DNA of 64,000 nt from Mauremys mutica (lineage: Eukaryota > Chordata > Testudines > Geoemydidae): positions 13,847,225-13,911,224 of the forward strand of contig NC_059073.1 in NCBI RefSeq assembly GCF_020497125.1. Reading direction: 5' to 3'. The first letter of the stretch is position 1. Each line of letters opens with the position of its first letter. Made by a program: the position numbers and the translations under genes. Below the pieces are notes generated by a model that was given only the letters and a program-made list of their open reading frames with translations, had not been told where the DNA came from and made no database searches. Below, piece by piece: positions 11,626-22,451 of the stretch.

Positions 11626-12369
11626 ATTTATCTTTTTCGCAGTGCTTGGCTTCAAAAATAAGTGCACACTCCTTCTGGGAAAAGGCTTTTTTTAAGTTCA
11701 TAGTGTAAGGGGATCTAAAGCTTGCAAAGGTTCACATTTGGGCCCTATTCTTACATCTTTACTCAGGCTCTTTCTCAGGCAAAATGAAATAGGAGTTTTG
11801 CCCGAGGAAGAATTAAGTAATTACTTCACACTGGAACCCATAAGAGATGTACAAGGTAATTTTCAGCAGACAGAGGAATCCTGACTCCCTATAGCCTGCT
11901 CTAACTACTTCCAAGCATTTCCTACTGGCTCACCCAGAGGGAGGGGCTCCCTTCTTGACTGGCCTTGTAAATTTGATGTATGTGGATCCATGAGGATCCT
12001 GATTTGTGCCTTGGCTGTGGGGAGAAGGACCCTCCTGCCCTAGAAGGGAGCCTACTAGCTTCTTTCTGTTGGTTGGGAGGGGGAAGGAAGAAGGGGGCAA
12101 GCAATGGTGCTGAGGGATGGTTTAGACACTTAACAGGGATGTTGAGTCAGTGTTGTTCAGAATGAAAGGACATGGTCATTGGAGTGGAGAAGGATTTGGC
12201 AGATGGCTCATCACCTCATATCTTATAGACAGTTATCCGAGAGCTTTGGAAAGTTATAGTACTATTTTTCTGTCCCTCTGCTGTGTCTGGTTTCCTTAAT
12301 TATCAGGACTCATGGAACAGACAGAAGGATCCCATGGTATTTTTACAGAAAAGGAAGGTCTTGCACCAT

Positions 12370-12448
12370 CCCCTGAAACATTTGGTGCAGCCACCATCAG
12401 AGACAGTACACTGGACTAGGTGGACCTTAGAACTCATCCAATATGACT
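12370..12448 (+). mobile_element. CR1 3' end fragment, decayed
   Basis: AGAGACAGTACACTGGACTAGGTGGACC matches in pattern the CR1 3' end (GACAGGATACTGGGCTAGATGGACC). A 107-codon frame over it is therefore repeat-derived. Boundaries are approximate. Confidence 0.45.
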
Positions 12449-12615
12449 TAGTAATGTTTTCTAAAATCATCATACAATTTCTTACACAAGGTCACTGGTA
12501 CACATATGCAGCTGCAGCCTATCTAATTCAAAGATGTTCTTGTCCTTATGTTTGTTTAATGCTAGAAGTTTTTTTAGGATATGTATATACTCAAGCCAAG
12601 GTGTGATCACATCTC

Positions 12616-12855
12616 AGGTAGACATACCCTTGCTAGAACTGCTAAAAATACCAGGGAACGTATGGCAGCATGGGTTGCAGCATGGTCTAGAAATGCAAGT
12701 ATGCACTTAAGGACCTTGACATGCTTTTAATTTCTGTCCCAAACCCCTTGCCACAGCATCTACACTGCTAATTTTAGCAATGAGTGGGGAAAGCTAGCAC
12801 AGGTATGTCTACCCGAGCTGCAGTCATACCTCGGATTGCAGTGTAGACATATCCT
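12616..12855. mobile_element. Degraded MITE of the GTGTAGACATA family
   Basis: The right end GCAGTGTAGACATATCC is the typical terminus of a group of turtle MITEs, followed by TTA. GGTAGACATACCC lies at the left end, although not in the expected inverted orientation, so the copy is rearranged. I place it with PIF/Harbinger-like MITEs by its end and the adjacent TTA. Confidence 0.4.
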
Positions 12856-12859
12856 TAGG

Positions 12860-14649
12860 GGTTATAATGCGCTGTCTGAGACAATTTTATTTTGAAAAAC
12901 ACAAACAGTTTAGTGAATGTTCAAAAAAATAGGGTTTGAAACTATGAAACCTATGTGCTATTCTTTCCTCTAATTTAGCAAGAAAACAAAACGGCTGAAC
13001 AAATCTAAAATCTTTATATACAAAGTTTTAGGCTGGAACAATTTTTGCAAGAGTTTTTTATAAACCTCTGAAATGAAAAATGGTTGAAAATGGACATTTT
13101 GACAGGTCTTTAATGATAGTGTTAGGTGGCAGGATTATAATTTACATTACTTAAATACATAATATAGAGAGACAAATATTGTTACTATTTCATCTTTAGA
13201 CTCGAGCCTATCCCTACTCAGTTTCCCTGAAATAAGAAACTTAGAAAAGAAAAGAAAGTCAGTAGTTCTGAGCATTGCCTAAGAATCTGGAAAATTCAGT
13301 ACAGTTGAAGTAAAAAATGATAGTTAAAATTCAGCATTTGTGTGAGTTTTTTCAGGAGTCTGGGTCATTAAACTGTCTGATTCTTCTTTAAGTGTTCGTG
13401 ATATCTGAAAAGACCTGCTTTAACTTGATACTTAAAGCCTGTAGGTGACTTTGAACTAAGTTAACATTGTGTTCAAGGGTTTTTTCTTAAATACAGTTTC
13501 TTAATTTACAGGATTAATGTAGTCTGTAATTATCATTGGATTAAAATGATCTGCTAGATTACTTTTCTTTCCACACATAGTGTTCTTTAGAGAGATTATT
13601 CTGTTGTCAAAATGATGATCTAATTTATTACTGCATTCTGTACAGTAACATCTATAAACCTAATGAGGGCCTATAAGGAGAGCAATTTATTTGCTTTCTC
13701 AGACAGACTTCTTGTGTCTTTCAAACAGTTGAGGTATCTGCACCACAATGAACATAAAATCTCATGCTGCCTTCACATGCATGCCCCTGCACTATACAAT
13801 AGAGGGGTTTGTGACAATGCATTTGCTGGTACACAAGGGAGTAGCTTGTCATGATGTTTTTCAGTCAATTCCCATTAATAATGCAGTTCAACACAATGGA
13901 ACCGAGACAATAATCAACAGAGGTGTGTCTTTGATACTGCACTGAGAGGGTATCACTGAAGTGATAGAGCCACAGCAGGCAGTTATATGAAAAGCATTAA
14001 TGCTGCTGTTTGGTGGGAAAGTACATGCACAAAACTTTAAAGTTTCATACTGTTGAATTTACAAAGGCAAAAATTCTTTTACATCTCCCTCTCTCTGTTG
14101 TACCCTGGTGTAGAAGAGGGACCTTGAAATAAAATAATTTCAAAGGACACAGAAATCTTAGTTAGCAGTTGATGAGGCAGCATGTGGTATTTTGGCAACT
14201 CCATCCGCTTTGAAAACGCAGATTGGGAAGCATACATACAAAATGGCTACCTTAAAGTATAGGACTGGATTGCACTCTGTCTAGTAAATGCACTCCAGCT
14301 CTAATTGGGTTTCACTTTCAGTTTAGTCGCTGAACAGCTAATTAGTTGGTATCAAAGTCACACAAATAGAACCTTCTATGATGTCTTTTAAAAATTTCTG
14401 TGAACTAGAGAAACTTCTATCAGTATGGTCTGGCTTCATGCTGTCAGTAGGGCAATTACTAGTATAGGGTTTGTTTAGATTTGCTTTTTCTAATTTTAAG
14501 AAGCTTCTTTTTCTTTTCACTAAAAAGAGTCCTTCTTGTCTATATTCTGACCACTATTTCCTTATTCTAAAAGAGAAGAAATGATCTTCTTGATTTAATA
14601 TTTCCCTTTGATTAGGAATATACAAAGCATCCTCAGAGTAATAATAAAA
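12860..14649. other. Unassigned DNA
   Basis: About 1.8 kb without a recognisable gene. Frames of 60-65 codons are present, without motifs. No clear repeat family was identified. Confidence 0.4.
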
Positions 14650-14650
14650 C

Positions 14651-14840
14651 CACGTAGTTCCTATATAGTGCTTTTCACCTGTAGATCTCAAAGCGTCACT
14701 TAAAGGAGGCAAGAAACATTAACCCCATTTTATAGATAGGGAAGCTGAGGACTATATCGGTGAAGTGGTAGCAGAGCCAGGAATAGAATCCATGTCTCCT
14801 AAGATAAGTCCCGTGCTCTGTCCACTAGCAATGCTGCTTC
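14651..14840 (-). mobile_element. MIR-like SINE
   Basis: Read on the plus strand, it shows the MIR reverse complement order: TATAGTGCTTTTCACC, AACCCCATTTTATAGATAGG, GAAGCTGAGGAC, GTAGCAGAGCCAGGAATAGA and TGCTCTGTCCACTAG. Confidence 0.75.
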
Positions 14841-14998
14841 ACTGTAATTTAATTAGTTGAGTTAGTGGGTGAATCGGGGTATTCACCTGTACAGCCTCTG
14901 ATACAGTAGCTCCTCAGTTAAAGTAATCCTGCTTAACGTTGTTTCATTGCTACGTTGCTGATCAGTTAGGGAACATGCTCGTTTAAAGTTGTGCAATG

Positions 14999-15908
14999 CT
15001 CCCTGTAGGCTGGTTGGCTGGGGCTTGTCCCTCTCCGGGGCGGCGGGGAGCCAGACCACCTTGCTACTTGGGTCAGGTGTGTCAGGGAATTAGCTCGGCT
15101 GTGCGGTAAACAGTCAGCAGCTCCGGCCCTTTGGCGGGGGCTGAGCAAGCCCCGGCCCTAGATCAGGGTGGGCAACAAACAGTCACTAGCTCAGGCCTTC
15201 AGGCAGGGCTGAGCAGACAGGTTCAACAGCAACCCCCCTGGCTCTGATCAGCCAGGGAGAGGGGGAGACTGCCACCCGCGAGATGGGTGGCAAGGGGGAC
15301 GCAGGCCCACCCACTCCACTGCATCCCAGCCTGGGGCCCTAGCAGCGACAGAAGATCCACTGGTCAGTCAATGTGGATCCTGACCGCAACACACTGACAT
15401 TGGCTCTGGCAGTGTTGCAGCCAGACTTGGGGCGGCTGCCCCTGGGCTACTTCCTTTCTCCCCCTCTAGAGGTACCTGGATCCGGACGGCATCCTCCACA
15501 GGGTCACACACCATGGGCTCCTCAGGATAGCTGGCGAGCGGTAGGCTTGGCAACTCCTTGGGGTAACTGGCACACGGTAGGCCTGGCAGTTCCTTGGGGG
15601 TAATGGGCGAGCGGTAGGCTTGGCAGCATCTCTGGGCTCGGGCTAGCATCAGGCATTGGCCGGTCTGGCCAGTCCTTGGGTCAGACACGGCTCGCCGTGG
15701 TCTCCCCACAGGGAGCTACGCCACAAGCGTCAGTCACTCCAGTGGCTGAGAGCCAAGTGAGCTCTGGGGTCAGGCTTTTATACTTCCTGTCCTGCGCCCT
15801 GACCTCTGAGGGGTGGATGCAGGGTTTGCTAGCTCCGCCCACTTTGGTGTCCAGAAAGGCTCATCCCCCTCTGGGGTGGCGGGGGCCAGACTGCCTCATT
15901 ACACTCCC
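14999..15908. mobile_element. 900-bp LTR-like insertion with 5-bp target duplication
   Basis: The insert 15004-15903 begins TGTAGG and ends ATTACA, giving TG...CA ends. It is bordered on both sides by CTCCC (14999-15003 and 15904-15908), duplicated from the Tigger-like host. It is GC-rich compared with its surroundings. A block near the left end (CCCTCTCCGGGGCGGCGGGG) recurs near the right end in similar form (CCCCTCTGGGGTGGCGGGGG), so the interior may itself be composite. A 113-codon minus-strand frame lies inside and shows no domain. The most likely reading is a solo LTR. Confidence 0.6.
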
Positions 15909-16373
15909 TTATAGTGTTGTTTGACAGCCACCTGCTTTGTCCCCTGCTTGCAGAAAGAGCAGCCTGTTGGAGCTAGCTGATGGGGGCTTGGAACCAGCAT
16001 GGACCAGCAGCCCCCCATCAGCCCCCCACTTCCCTAAGTTCCCTGTGCAGCATCTGCCCAGCAGGCTATCAATTGCCAGGCAGTTCAGCTGTCCCTCCCC
16101 CCACTGCCGTGTGCTGCTCCTGCCCTCTGCCTTGGGGCTGCTCCCGGGAGCTCCTGCTTGCTCCTGAGGAGGGGAAGAGGGGTGCTAATGTCAGGGTGTC
16201 CCTCTCCCTACCCCTCTCCTTTACCCCATCAGGCCATCTCCACAGAGCAGGGCGGGACATGACAGAGCTCAGGACGGAGGGAGCTTTCTGGCAGCAGCTG
16301 CTATCTCAACTTGCTGATCTACTTAAAAAGGCAGTGTACTTAGAATGGGGTCAGCGTACTTAAAGGGGCAATG

Positions 16374-16421
16374 CACGTCTCTCTCTCTCACACACACGGT
16401 GTGTGTCTCTGTCTCTCTCTG
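16374..16421. repeat. CT/CA/GT microsatellite
   Basis: Alternating CT, CA and GT dinucleotide runs inside the Tigger-like element. A related GA run follows at 16645-16663. Confidence 0.8.
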
Positions 16422-16929
16422 CCGTGCTGTCTCCCCTCCCTCCATTCGTGCTGCCTTGTAGAGTGTGAGGCTACATTAACAATGTGTTAACCCTTGAGAG
16501 CTTAGCTGAGTGCTAGTTCATCATTTAGCAGTAAGGCATTCCCTGGGAAATATCCCACGCTCTGACTCCACCACCTCAACCAAGCTTCACAATCATCATT
16601 GCTGTGTGCAGTATTAAAGTGTTTGTTTAAAACTTATACCGTGTGGAGAGAGAGAGAGAGAGACTGTGGCGAAAAAAATTCCCTGGAACCTAACCCCCAC
16701 AATTTACTTTAATTCAGCCCCTGCCCAAGTCTGTCCTCCCCCACTAGCTCTTATGAGCCCCTGTCTGACCCTCCCTCCATCACCCCATACTGTCTGTCTC
16801 CCCATAGTCCCTATCTCCTGACCTGGCCTGCTGCGAAGAAGGCAGCTCTTTTTCTTCCCTCGCTGGCTGGGAGCTGCTGCTTTGTTCTTTCACCATAGTG
16901 CCCTCCGGTGGGCAAAAGGCAAAAGTGCA

Positions 16930-17026
16930 GCAGCATTTCAGCAGAAGCTTTTTTCTGCACAAAAAAATAAAAGATGTTGGGCTCATTAATTATGCATGCA
17001 TAGTAGCGCAGAATTCCCCCAGGAGT
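16930..17026. mobile_element. DNA transposon end, remnant (GCGCAGAATTCCCCCAGG)
   Basis: The segment ends in GCGCAGAATTCCCCCAGGAG (from 17007), which I recognise as the terminal inverted repeat of a hAT-like turtle element. The partner end is not found, and the body has TTTTTTCTGCACAAAAAAAT, also typical of it. Confidence 0.45.
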
Positions 17027-17029
17027 AAA

Positions 17030-17122
17030 ACTCATACAGGAAGTCAGTGGCAGAGCCAAGACTAGACCAGTTCTCAACTCTCAGTCCAGTGTCTTATGCC
17101 CTGGACCTTGCTGCCTCTTATG
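17030..17122 (-). mobile_element. MIR-like SINE, partial
   Basis: AGTCAGTGGCAGAGCCAAGA, then CAGTCCAGTGTCTTATGCCC and TTGCTGCCTCTT, is the reverse complement of the MIR head and core. Confidence 0.6.
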
Positions 17123-18105
17123 TTCTGGATGCACTCTGACATTTTAAATCATTGGTGGCAGCAGTTTCAGCTCTTTCTTAAGGTGGCTTTCAGTTGAACA
17201 CAGTAGCACTGAGACTGGAACCTAAGCAAGACTTTTTTTAAAGCTGATTTTGCTGACATTCTACATGTACTTAAAGGCAATCATCTGTAACAAGTTGGTG
17301 TCTGGTAAATTCCATGATCCTTTGTGATTGGCTGTTCCTCAAAATTATTAACAATTGACTGCATTTACTCATGTGAAAAGATATAATCATGCACCAGAAT
17401 GATTGTTCCTTTGAGCTTTGGCACCTCAAGGCTTCATACTGATATTTAGTCATGGGTGTCATTTAAGAAATTACTGAAGTACTGTTTCTAAAATGGTTTT
17501 GGAATGTTAATTAGTGTCCATTAGTTTTGAACTGAGGCCATCAAATTAATTTTACTTGTATCCTTTGTAGATATGAATCTTAGCTTTCTGAATTGAAAGA
17601 GCTATTGCATTGTGTCTCCATGACTTCTCTATAATACATTTATAATAATAATAATCTGTTCAGCAGAAGCTTTTCTGCTTATTTGGGTTGAGACCCCTGA
17701 AATACTGGCTTGGAGGCAAAGGGATCTGCCTTGTCTGTTTCTTTTATTTCTGGCTTGTGATGAAGTTCCAACTCTTAAACTGAAATAACTACTATTTACA
17801 TCCAGAATTACAGCTTCTTTATTTTATACATGGAACTTTTACAGAACCTTCTGAAGGTACAGTCCTTTTTATACTGCATGAAGAGGACATATTTTAGCTT
17901 TATTTTTTTTTACCATATTTAATTTGTGTGGAGTCCCTTCATGCAACTGTATATAAAATACTTCACAAAGTTCAGTAATTCACAGACTGAGAGAGAATAT
18001 TTCCTTGAATTGTTTGAAAGAAAGTAGGCCTTTTGAAAATGCTGGTGCTGTCTGCCTCATTCTAACCCTATATACTGTCAATGATAGGTAGGTATGATGA
18101 TCACT
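17123..18105. other. Unassigned DNA
   Basis: No gene or repeat family was recognised. A short ATA trinucleotide run lies near 17640-17655. Confidence 0.4.
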
Positions 18106-18433
18106 GTCTAAGGCAGGGGTAGGCAACCTATGGCACGTGTGCCGAAGGCGGCACGCGAGCTGATTTTCAGTGCCATTCACACTGCCCGGGTCCTGGCCAC
18201 TGGTCCGGGGGGCTCTGCATTTTAATTTAATTTTAAATGAATCTTCTTAAACATTTTTAAAACTTTATTTACTTTACATACAACAATAGTTTAGTTATAT
18301 ATTATAGACCTTATAGAAAGAGACCTTCTAAAAACGTTAAAACGTATTATTGTCACGCAAAACCTTAAATTAGAGTGAATAAATGAAGACTCGGCACACC
18401 ACTTCTGAAAGGTTACTCACCCCTGGTCTAAGG
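18106..18433. mobile_element. hAT-type MITE, inverted sister of the 7.8-kb copy
   Basis: The element spans 18114-18425, with ends CAGGGGTAGGCAACC and, on the other side, GGTTACTCACCCCTG. Both flanks are GTCTAAGG (18106-18113 and 18426-18433), a perfect 8-bp target duplication. Its interior is the reverse complement of 7787-8095, including CGGCACGCGAGCTGATTTTC and GGCACACCACTTCTGAAAGG. Confidence 0.9.
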
Positions 18434-18514
18434 TATACTGATAGAATTACATGTATCCAGTGTTTGAACCAGTGATGATCATGAAACATTACCTAAGAAG
18501 AGCATGAATCACAG

Positions 18515-18625
18515 TAGCCAAAAGCAGCAAAGAGTCTTGTGGCACCTTATAGACTAACAGACGTTTTGGAGCATGAGCTTTCGTGGGTGAATACCCACTT
18601 TGTCGGATGCATCTAGCCAAAAGCA
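18515..18625 (-). mobile_element. Retroposon fragment (CACGAAAGCT family) with 12-bp target duplication
   Basis: The insert 18527-18613 lies between perfect direct repeats TAGCCAAAAGCA (18515-18526 and 18614-18625). It reads, on the minus strand, from GATGCATCC through CACGAAAGCTCATGCTCC and TTAGTCTATAAGGTGCCAC to CTCTTTGC. It stops there, lacking the CAGACTAACACGGCT block, so its 3' end differs from that of other copies. Confidence 0.75.
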
Positions 18626-18714
18626 CTTCCCTTACTTTCAAAATGTAACCCATTTATGTAAGTGATGCTAATTTCAAGTTTCAGCTTTCATGGAATGTGG
18701 AAATGTGGAAAACA

Positions 18715-19225
18715 GAGCTTTTGTGAGGCAATAGGCTTTACCGGTAATCTGCTAGGAAACTAGGAATCAGAACTCCCTAGATTCAATTCTCTAACTTGCC
18801 ATTGGCTCTGAGTAGCCTTGGGCAATTCACATGGGCCTATTTATCAATAAAAGATTTCATTTTGTATATGTCAGCCTTCATGTACACATTTTTCAAACCC
18901 TCTCTCCAGCATGTATAATTGATAAGAATGTCTCATCTGTGCATGTAAATCCCATTTGTGTCTGCATATTCTGTCTCCTGCTCATGAGTAATAGACCCAA
19001 TGTATGCAGATAATGTGCATGCAAATATTTGCATGCACAAGTTAGACACACACACTCAAGCCCCATTTAAAACCCTTTGGAAATCTTCCCCTTGTCCATT
19101 AAAGTATCTGTTTCTCTCCAGTTTTCCCATTTGCAAAATAGGGGTATATAGTAATTGCCTCAAGTACACAGTGCTTCTTGCAGCCCATTTAATTAATGAG
19201 TGTAAAATGCATTGAGAATCTCTGA
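18715..19225 (+). mobile_element. MIR-like SINE split by about 260 bp
   Basis: A MIR head and core occupy about 18715-18833 (ending TGGGCAATTCACATG). A matching tail block occurs at about 19105-19220 (TTTCCCATTTGCAAAATAGG, then AAAATGCATTGAGAATC). The intervening sequence is not MIR-like and I do not recognise it. The two parts could also be independent fragments. Confidence 0.45.
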
Positions 19226-19649
19226 TTAAAAAATGCAATAGATTTTCAAACCATTACTTGTTGTAGGGGAAACTTTCCTCAGATAAACAGCTCTGGGATG
19301 ATATAATTGTCATGAAAATCAATAAGTTGTCTGCATGGTTCCTCTTTAACATTTTTAACTCATTTGTCCAGAATTATCCTAGTTATGTTTTTTTGTTTTT
19401 GTTACTACCAAGCTGTACATCCTAAGCTCAGCTTCAATTAAGCTAATAAAGAAATACAGCAAGAAAATGTGTTCCCATGCTTAGTGTCTGGAAATATAGA
19501 TACAATAATTAGGATTTCTCTCTGAGGGAAGAAAGATAAAATGTTGGAATGAGACATATAAAAGGAAAAGATCTTAATTTATGATATTTTAAGTTATGGA
19601 AAAATAACAATTTTTTTGTAAGACAAAACCTGTGTTTTTCAGATTCTCT

Positions 19650-19835
19650 ACAGAGGATCGAAGTTAGTCAGTAGGTAGAACATGAGATTGTGAGTCTGTC
19701 ACTTACTTCCTTTGTGGCCTTTATAAAATACTGCAGTCCTGTGCCTTCGTTTCCTCACCTGCAAAACAGGAATAATACTTGCCCATTTTAGAAAGTTTGT
19801 TGTGATCTATCAAAGCTATGTAAGTGTTAAATCAT
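19650..19835 (+). mobile_element. MIR-like SINE
   Basis: A head-like AGTCAGTAGGTAGAACATGA, then TTTCCTCACCTGCAAAACAG, GGAATAATACTTGCCC and a tail-like AAGCTATGTAAGTGTTAAAT, fit a divergent MIR. Confidence 0.6.
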
Positions 19836-20037
19836 CTTTCAGATGTGTTTGCTAATACCTGTACCTAGTTATCCAGCTTACTTGCATCTGATATTTGTGG
19901 AACATTAAAACAATTATATTTAGCATTTTTCTTCTCTTAAGTGATAAAAAAAAATCCAACAGCAGCGATACAACTGTGGGGCCAAATTCTGCTCGGAGAT
20001 GCATCATTGTTATGAACCCATAATGTGCGTAGCACTA

Positions 20038-20657
20038 TACAGTAACTCCTCATCTAACATTGTAGTTATGTTCCTAAAAATGCAACTTTAAGCGAAACAA
20101 TGTTAAGCAAATCCAATTTCCCCTTTAAGTACGCTGACCCCACTCTAAGTACACTGCCTTGTTAAGTAGAACAGCAAGTTGAGACAGCAGCTGCTGCCAG
20201 CAAGCTCCCTCTGTCCTGAGCCCTGTCATGTCGCCCACCCCTCCTGGAGATGGGATAAGTGGGTTGCAGGAGCCGGGGGACACCCTGACATTAGCCCTGC
20301 CCCCTCACATCCCCTGCACAGCAAGCAGGAGGCCCCTGGGAGCAGCTCCAAGGCAGAGGGAAGGAGCAGCACGTGTCAGTGGGGGGAGGGACGGCTGAAC
20401 TGCCTGGCAATTGATAGCTTGCTGGGTGGCTGCCGCACAGGGAACTTAAGGGAGCAGGGAGCTGCCAGTCTGCCCTGGCTCCAAGCCCCCACCAGCTAGC
20501 TCCAACAGGCTGGTCTTCCTGCAAGCAGTGGACAAAGCAGGTGGTTGCCCAACGACGTTATAAGGGAGCATTGCCCTACTTTAAACAAGCATGTTCCCTA
20601 ATTGATCAGCAACGAAACAACTTTAACTAGGACAACTTTAAGTGAGGAGTTACTGTA
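20038..20657. mobile_element. Tigger-like MITE flanked by TA
   Basis: The element spans 20040-20655 and is flanked by TA on both sides. The ends CAGTAACTCCTCATCTAAC and TTTAAGTGAGGAGTTACTG form long inverted termini. TA duplication with CAGT-type ends fits the Tc1/mariner-Tigger group. The interior is GC-rich and non-coding; frames of 77-106 codons inside show no transposase motif. It is the inverted relative of the split element at 14.9-16.7 kb. Confidence 0.85.
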
Positions 20658-21109
20658 CAAAACACATCTTAATTGTTGCCCCAATGAGTTTACAAAGCAA
20701 ATGACAAAATAAAGTCAATATGTACAGCTCTGATTTTATTTGTGGTCCCTTTTCCACAACTTTTGAAGTTAGTTGATGAATACATTTAGCAGCTTTACAA
20801 TGTTTAATATCTTGTTCAAGCATGAACTTCCCAAAAGGGTATGGATTTTCATTTATTTACCTCCTCCCCCAACTGATTATTCATCTAAACTGGATACTGA
20901 AGGTGTGTGGTAATAAATAACAAAGTGTTCATTTATTCCTTTCGAACATCTATTGTAAATTAACATCATACATCTTTGCAAAAGATTGAGGTTCTTTTTT
21001 TTTAAAAAAATTCTAAACAAAACTCTAATACAAATGTATTTATTTGACTCTGGTGTCAATGTTGTTAAAGGGAGAACTAATAGGTGAACAGGTTTCTTTA
21101 GTTCCCTAT
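20658..21109. other. Unassigned DNA
   Basis: No gene or repeat was recognised in this AT-rich interval. Confidence 0.4.
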
Positions 21110-21400
21110 TATTATTTATTATTTGTATTATTGTACTGCCTCAGAGCCCTACTCATGGTCCAGCGCCTCACTATGATAAGCTTTGCACAAGTTCAGAGCA
21201 AAAAGACAGACTGCCCCAAAGAGCTTATAATTTAAGTAAAAGACAAGAGACAACAGATGGATCCAGACAGATGGGGGAGTACAAGGATACATGACAGGCT
21301 GTGGTCTTAGCACAACAGCAGCAAGACTATTGTCAAGTTTTTTGTAATCTTCAGGGCAAAGAAGGGTTTTAACAAGGATTTTCAAGGAGGATATAAGAGG
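21110..21400 (+). repeat. Dispersed amniote repeat (CCCCAAAGAGCTTATAAT family)
   Basis: The phrases TATTATTTGTATTATTGTAC, CCAGCGCCTCACTATG, AAAAAGACAGACTGCCCC, AAAGAGCTTATAATTTAAG and CAGATGGGGGAGTACAAGGA form an ordered repeat that I recognise as high-copy in reptiles. I cannot assign its class. Confidence 0.5.
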
Positions 21401-21822
21401 AAAAATTAGCTATTCCACAGCATTATATTTTAGAAAAGGGATATTTAGTATAAGAATGCATAAATCATTAGTATTGTGGGTAGTGATCACAAAGTGCACT
21501 CGGTAAGTTTCTGAATAGTATAGCTGCAATGAATTATTTTTAATTTTTGTAAGGGAGTTTGTAGCTTTTTTTAAATGCATAAACTTACATATTATCTCTA
21601 ATCATGTCATAGAATAGGAAATATCTAAGCAGTCTGCAGAGTAATATATTCTCTACTTAGAAATGATGATCCGCATCTGAAGAAATATTTGCAAGAGACT
21701 TCCAAAAAGAAATAAAGGACTGCCAGTTCCACAAAGACCTGAAAATCAAGCCTATTAATATTTGCCGAACAGTATGTGAATGATTTAAACTAGATTATAA
21801 CCATTGAATTGGCTCGTATGCC

Positions 21823-21908
21823 AATAAATAGGGTGTGGTGCTTTGCTTTGCTGCTTTTACAGAACCAGACTAACACGGCTACCTCTCTGATACTTAATAA
21901 ATAGGGTG
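21823..21908 (+). mobile_element. 60-bp retroposon fragment with 13-bp target duplication
   Basis: The insert 21836-21895 contains TTTGCTGCTTTTACAGAACC, AGACTAACACGGCTACC and CTCTGATACTT, which is the 3' end of the CACGAAAGCT retroposon family. It is flanked by the perfect direct repeat AATAAATAGGGTG (21823-21835 and 21896-21908). Severe 5' truncation with a long target duplication is typical of target-primed reverse transcription and fixes this as the 3' end of the family. Confidence 0.85.
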
Positions 21909-22259
21909 AAAGAGGTCACTGGAAGCATCTAAGTGAAATGATCAATTCATAATGAAGTTTTGCAGTTAGGTCAAATTGTTCTGTGTCCATTCTGCCTCCA
22001 GAGATTTGTGTTTTGACTTTCTCCTGATAATCCTTGAAATGACCAATGCCACCCAAGCAAAAAAGAAACGGTGAACATGTTTTAAGGCCATCTAAACCTT
22101 TTTAAGTTTCTGGTGAATATATTGCTAAGCCTCTGGGTCCTACTGAATGGAGAATGTTTGATTGGTTAAGAGTTCGGTGTGTCTGCTCACCGCACTCCTA
22201 ACTCCATGAGCTCTTTAAATGGTACTGGGAAGTAGTGGAAAATGACTAGATAATCAAAA

Positions 22260-22451
22260 TACACCTCTACCCCGATATAACGCGACCCGATATAACATGA
22301 ATTCGGATACAACACGATAAAGCAGCGCTCGGGGGGGGAGGGGCTGCACACTCCAGTGGATCAAAGCAAGTTTGATATAATGCGGTTTCACCTATAACAC
22401 GGTAAAAAATTTTGGCTCCCGAGGACAGAGTTATATCGAGGTAGAGGTGTA
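22260..22451. mobile_element. Small mariner/Tigger-like MITE (CACCTCTACCCCGATATAAC)
   Basis: The element spans 22262-22449, flanked by TA. The ends CACCTCTACCCCGATATAAC and GTTATATCGAGGTAGAGGTG are inverted copies with one mismatch. A G8 run lies inside. Non-coding. Confidence 0.85.

Larger units (their letters stand above)
14902..16715. mobile_element. Tigger-like element, split by an LTR-like insertion and truncated on the right
   Basis: The left end CAGTAGCTCCTCAGTTAAAG starts at 14904 after a TA (14902-14903). Sequence follows the sister copy at 20040-20655 in inverted orientation up to 15003 and resumes at about 15904: TTGCAGAAAGAGCAGCC, GGCAATTGATAG (as reverse complement) and the GTACTTAGAATGGGGTCAGC block at 16336-16355. 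It extends past the sister into a CT/CA-rich segment and a TTCCCTGGAACCTAACCCCC block, and loses homology near 16715 without the right terminal repeat. No transposase frame is visible. Confidence 0.7.

Noticed and set aside
12283..12606. 107-codon plus-strand frame
   Set aside because: The middle encodes a CR1 3' end pattern, so the frame is repeat-derived.
15368..15709. 113-codon minus-strand frame
   Set aside because: It lies wholly inside the 900-bp LTR-like insertion and has no domain.
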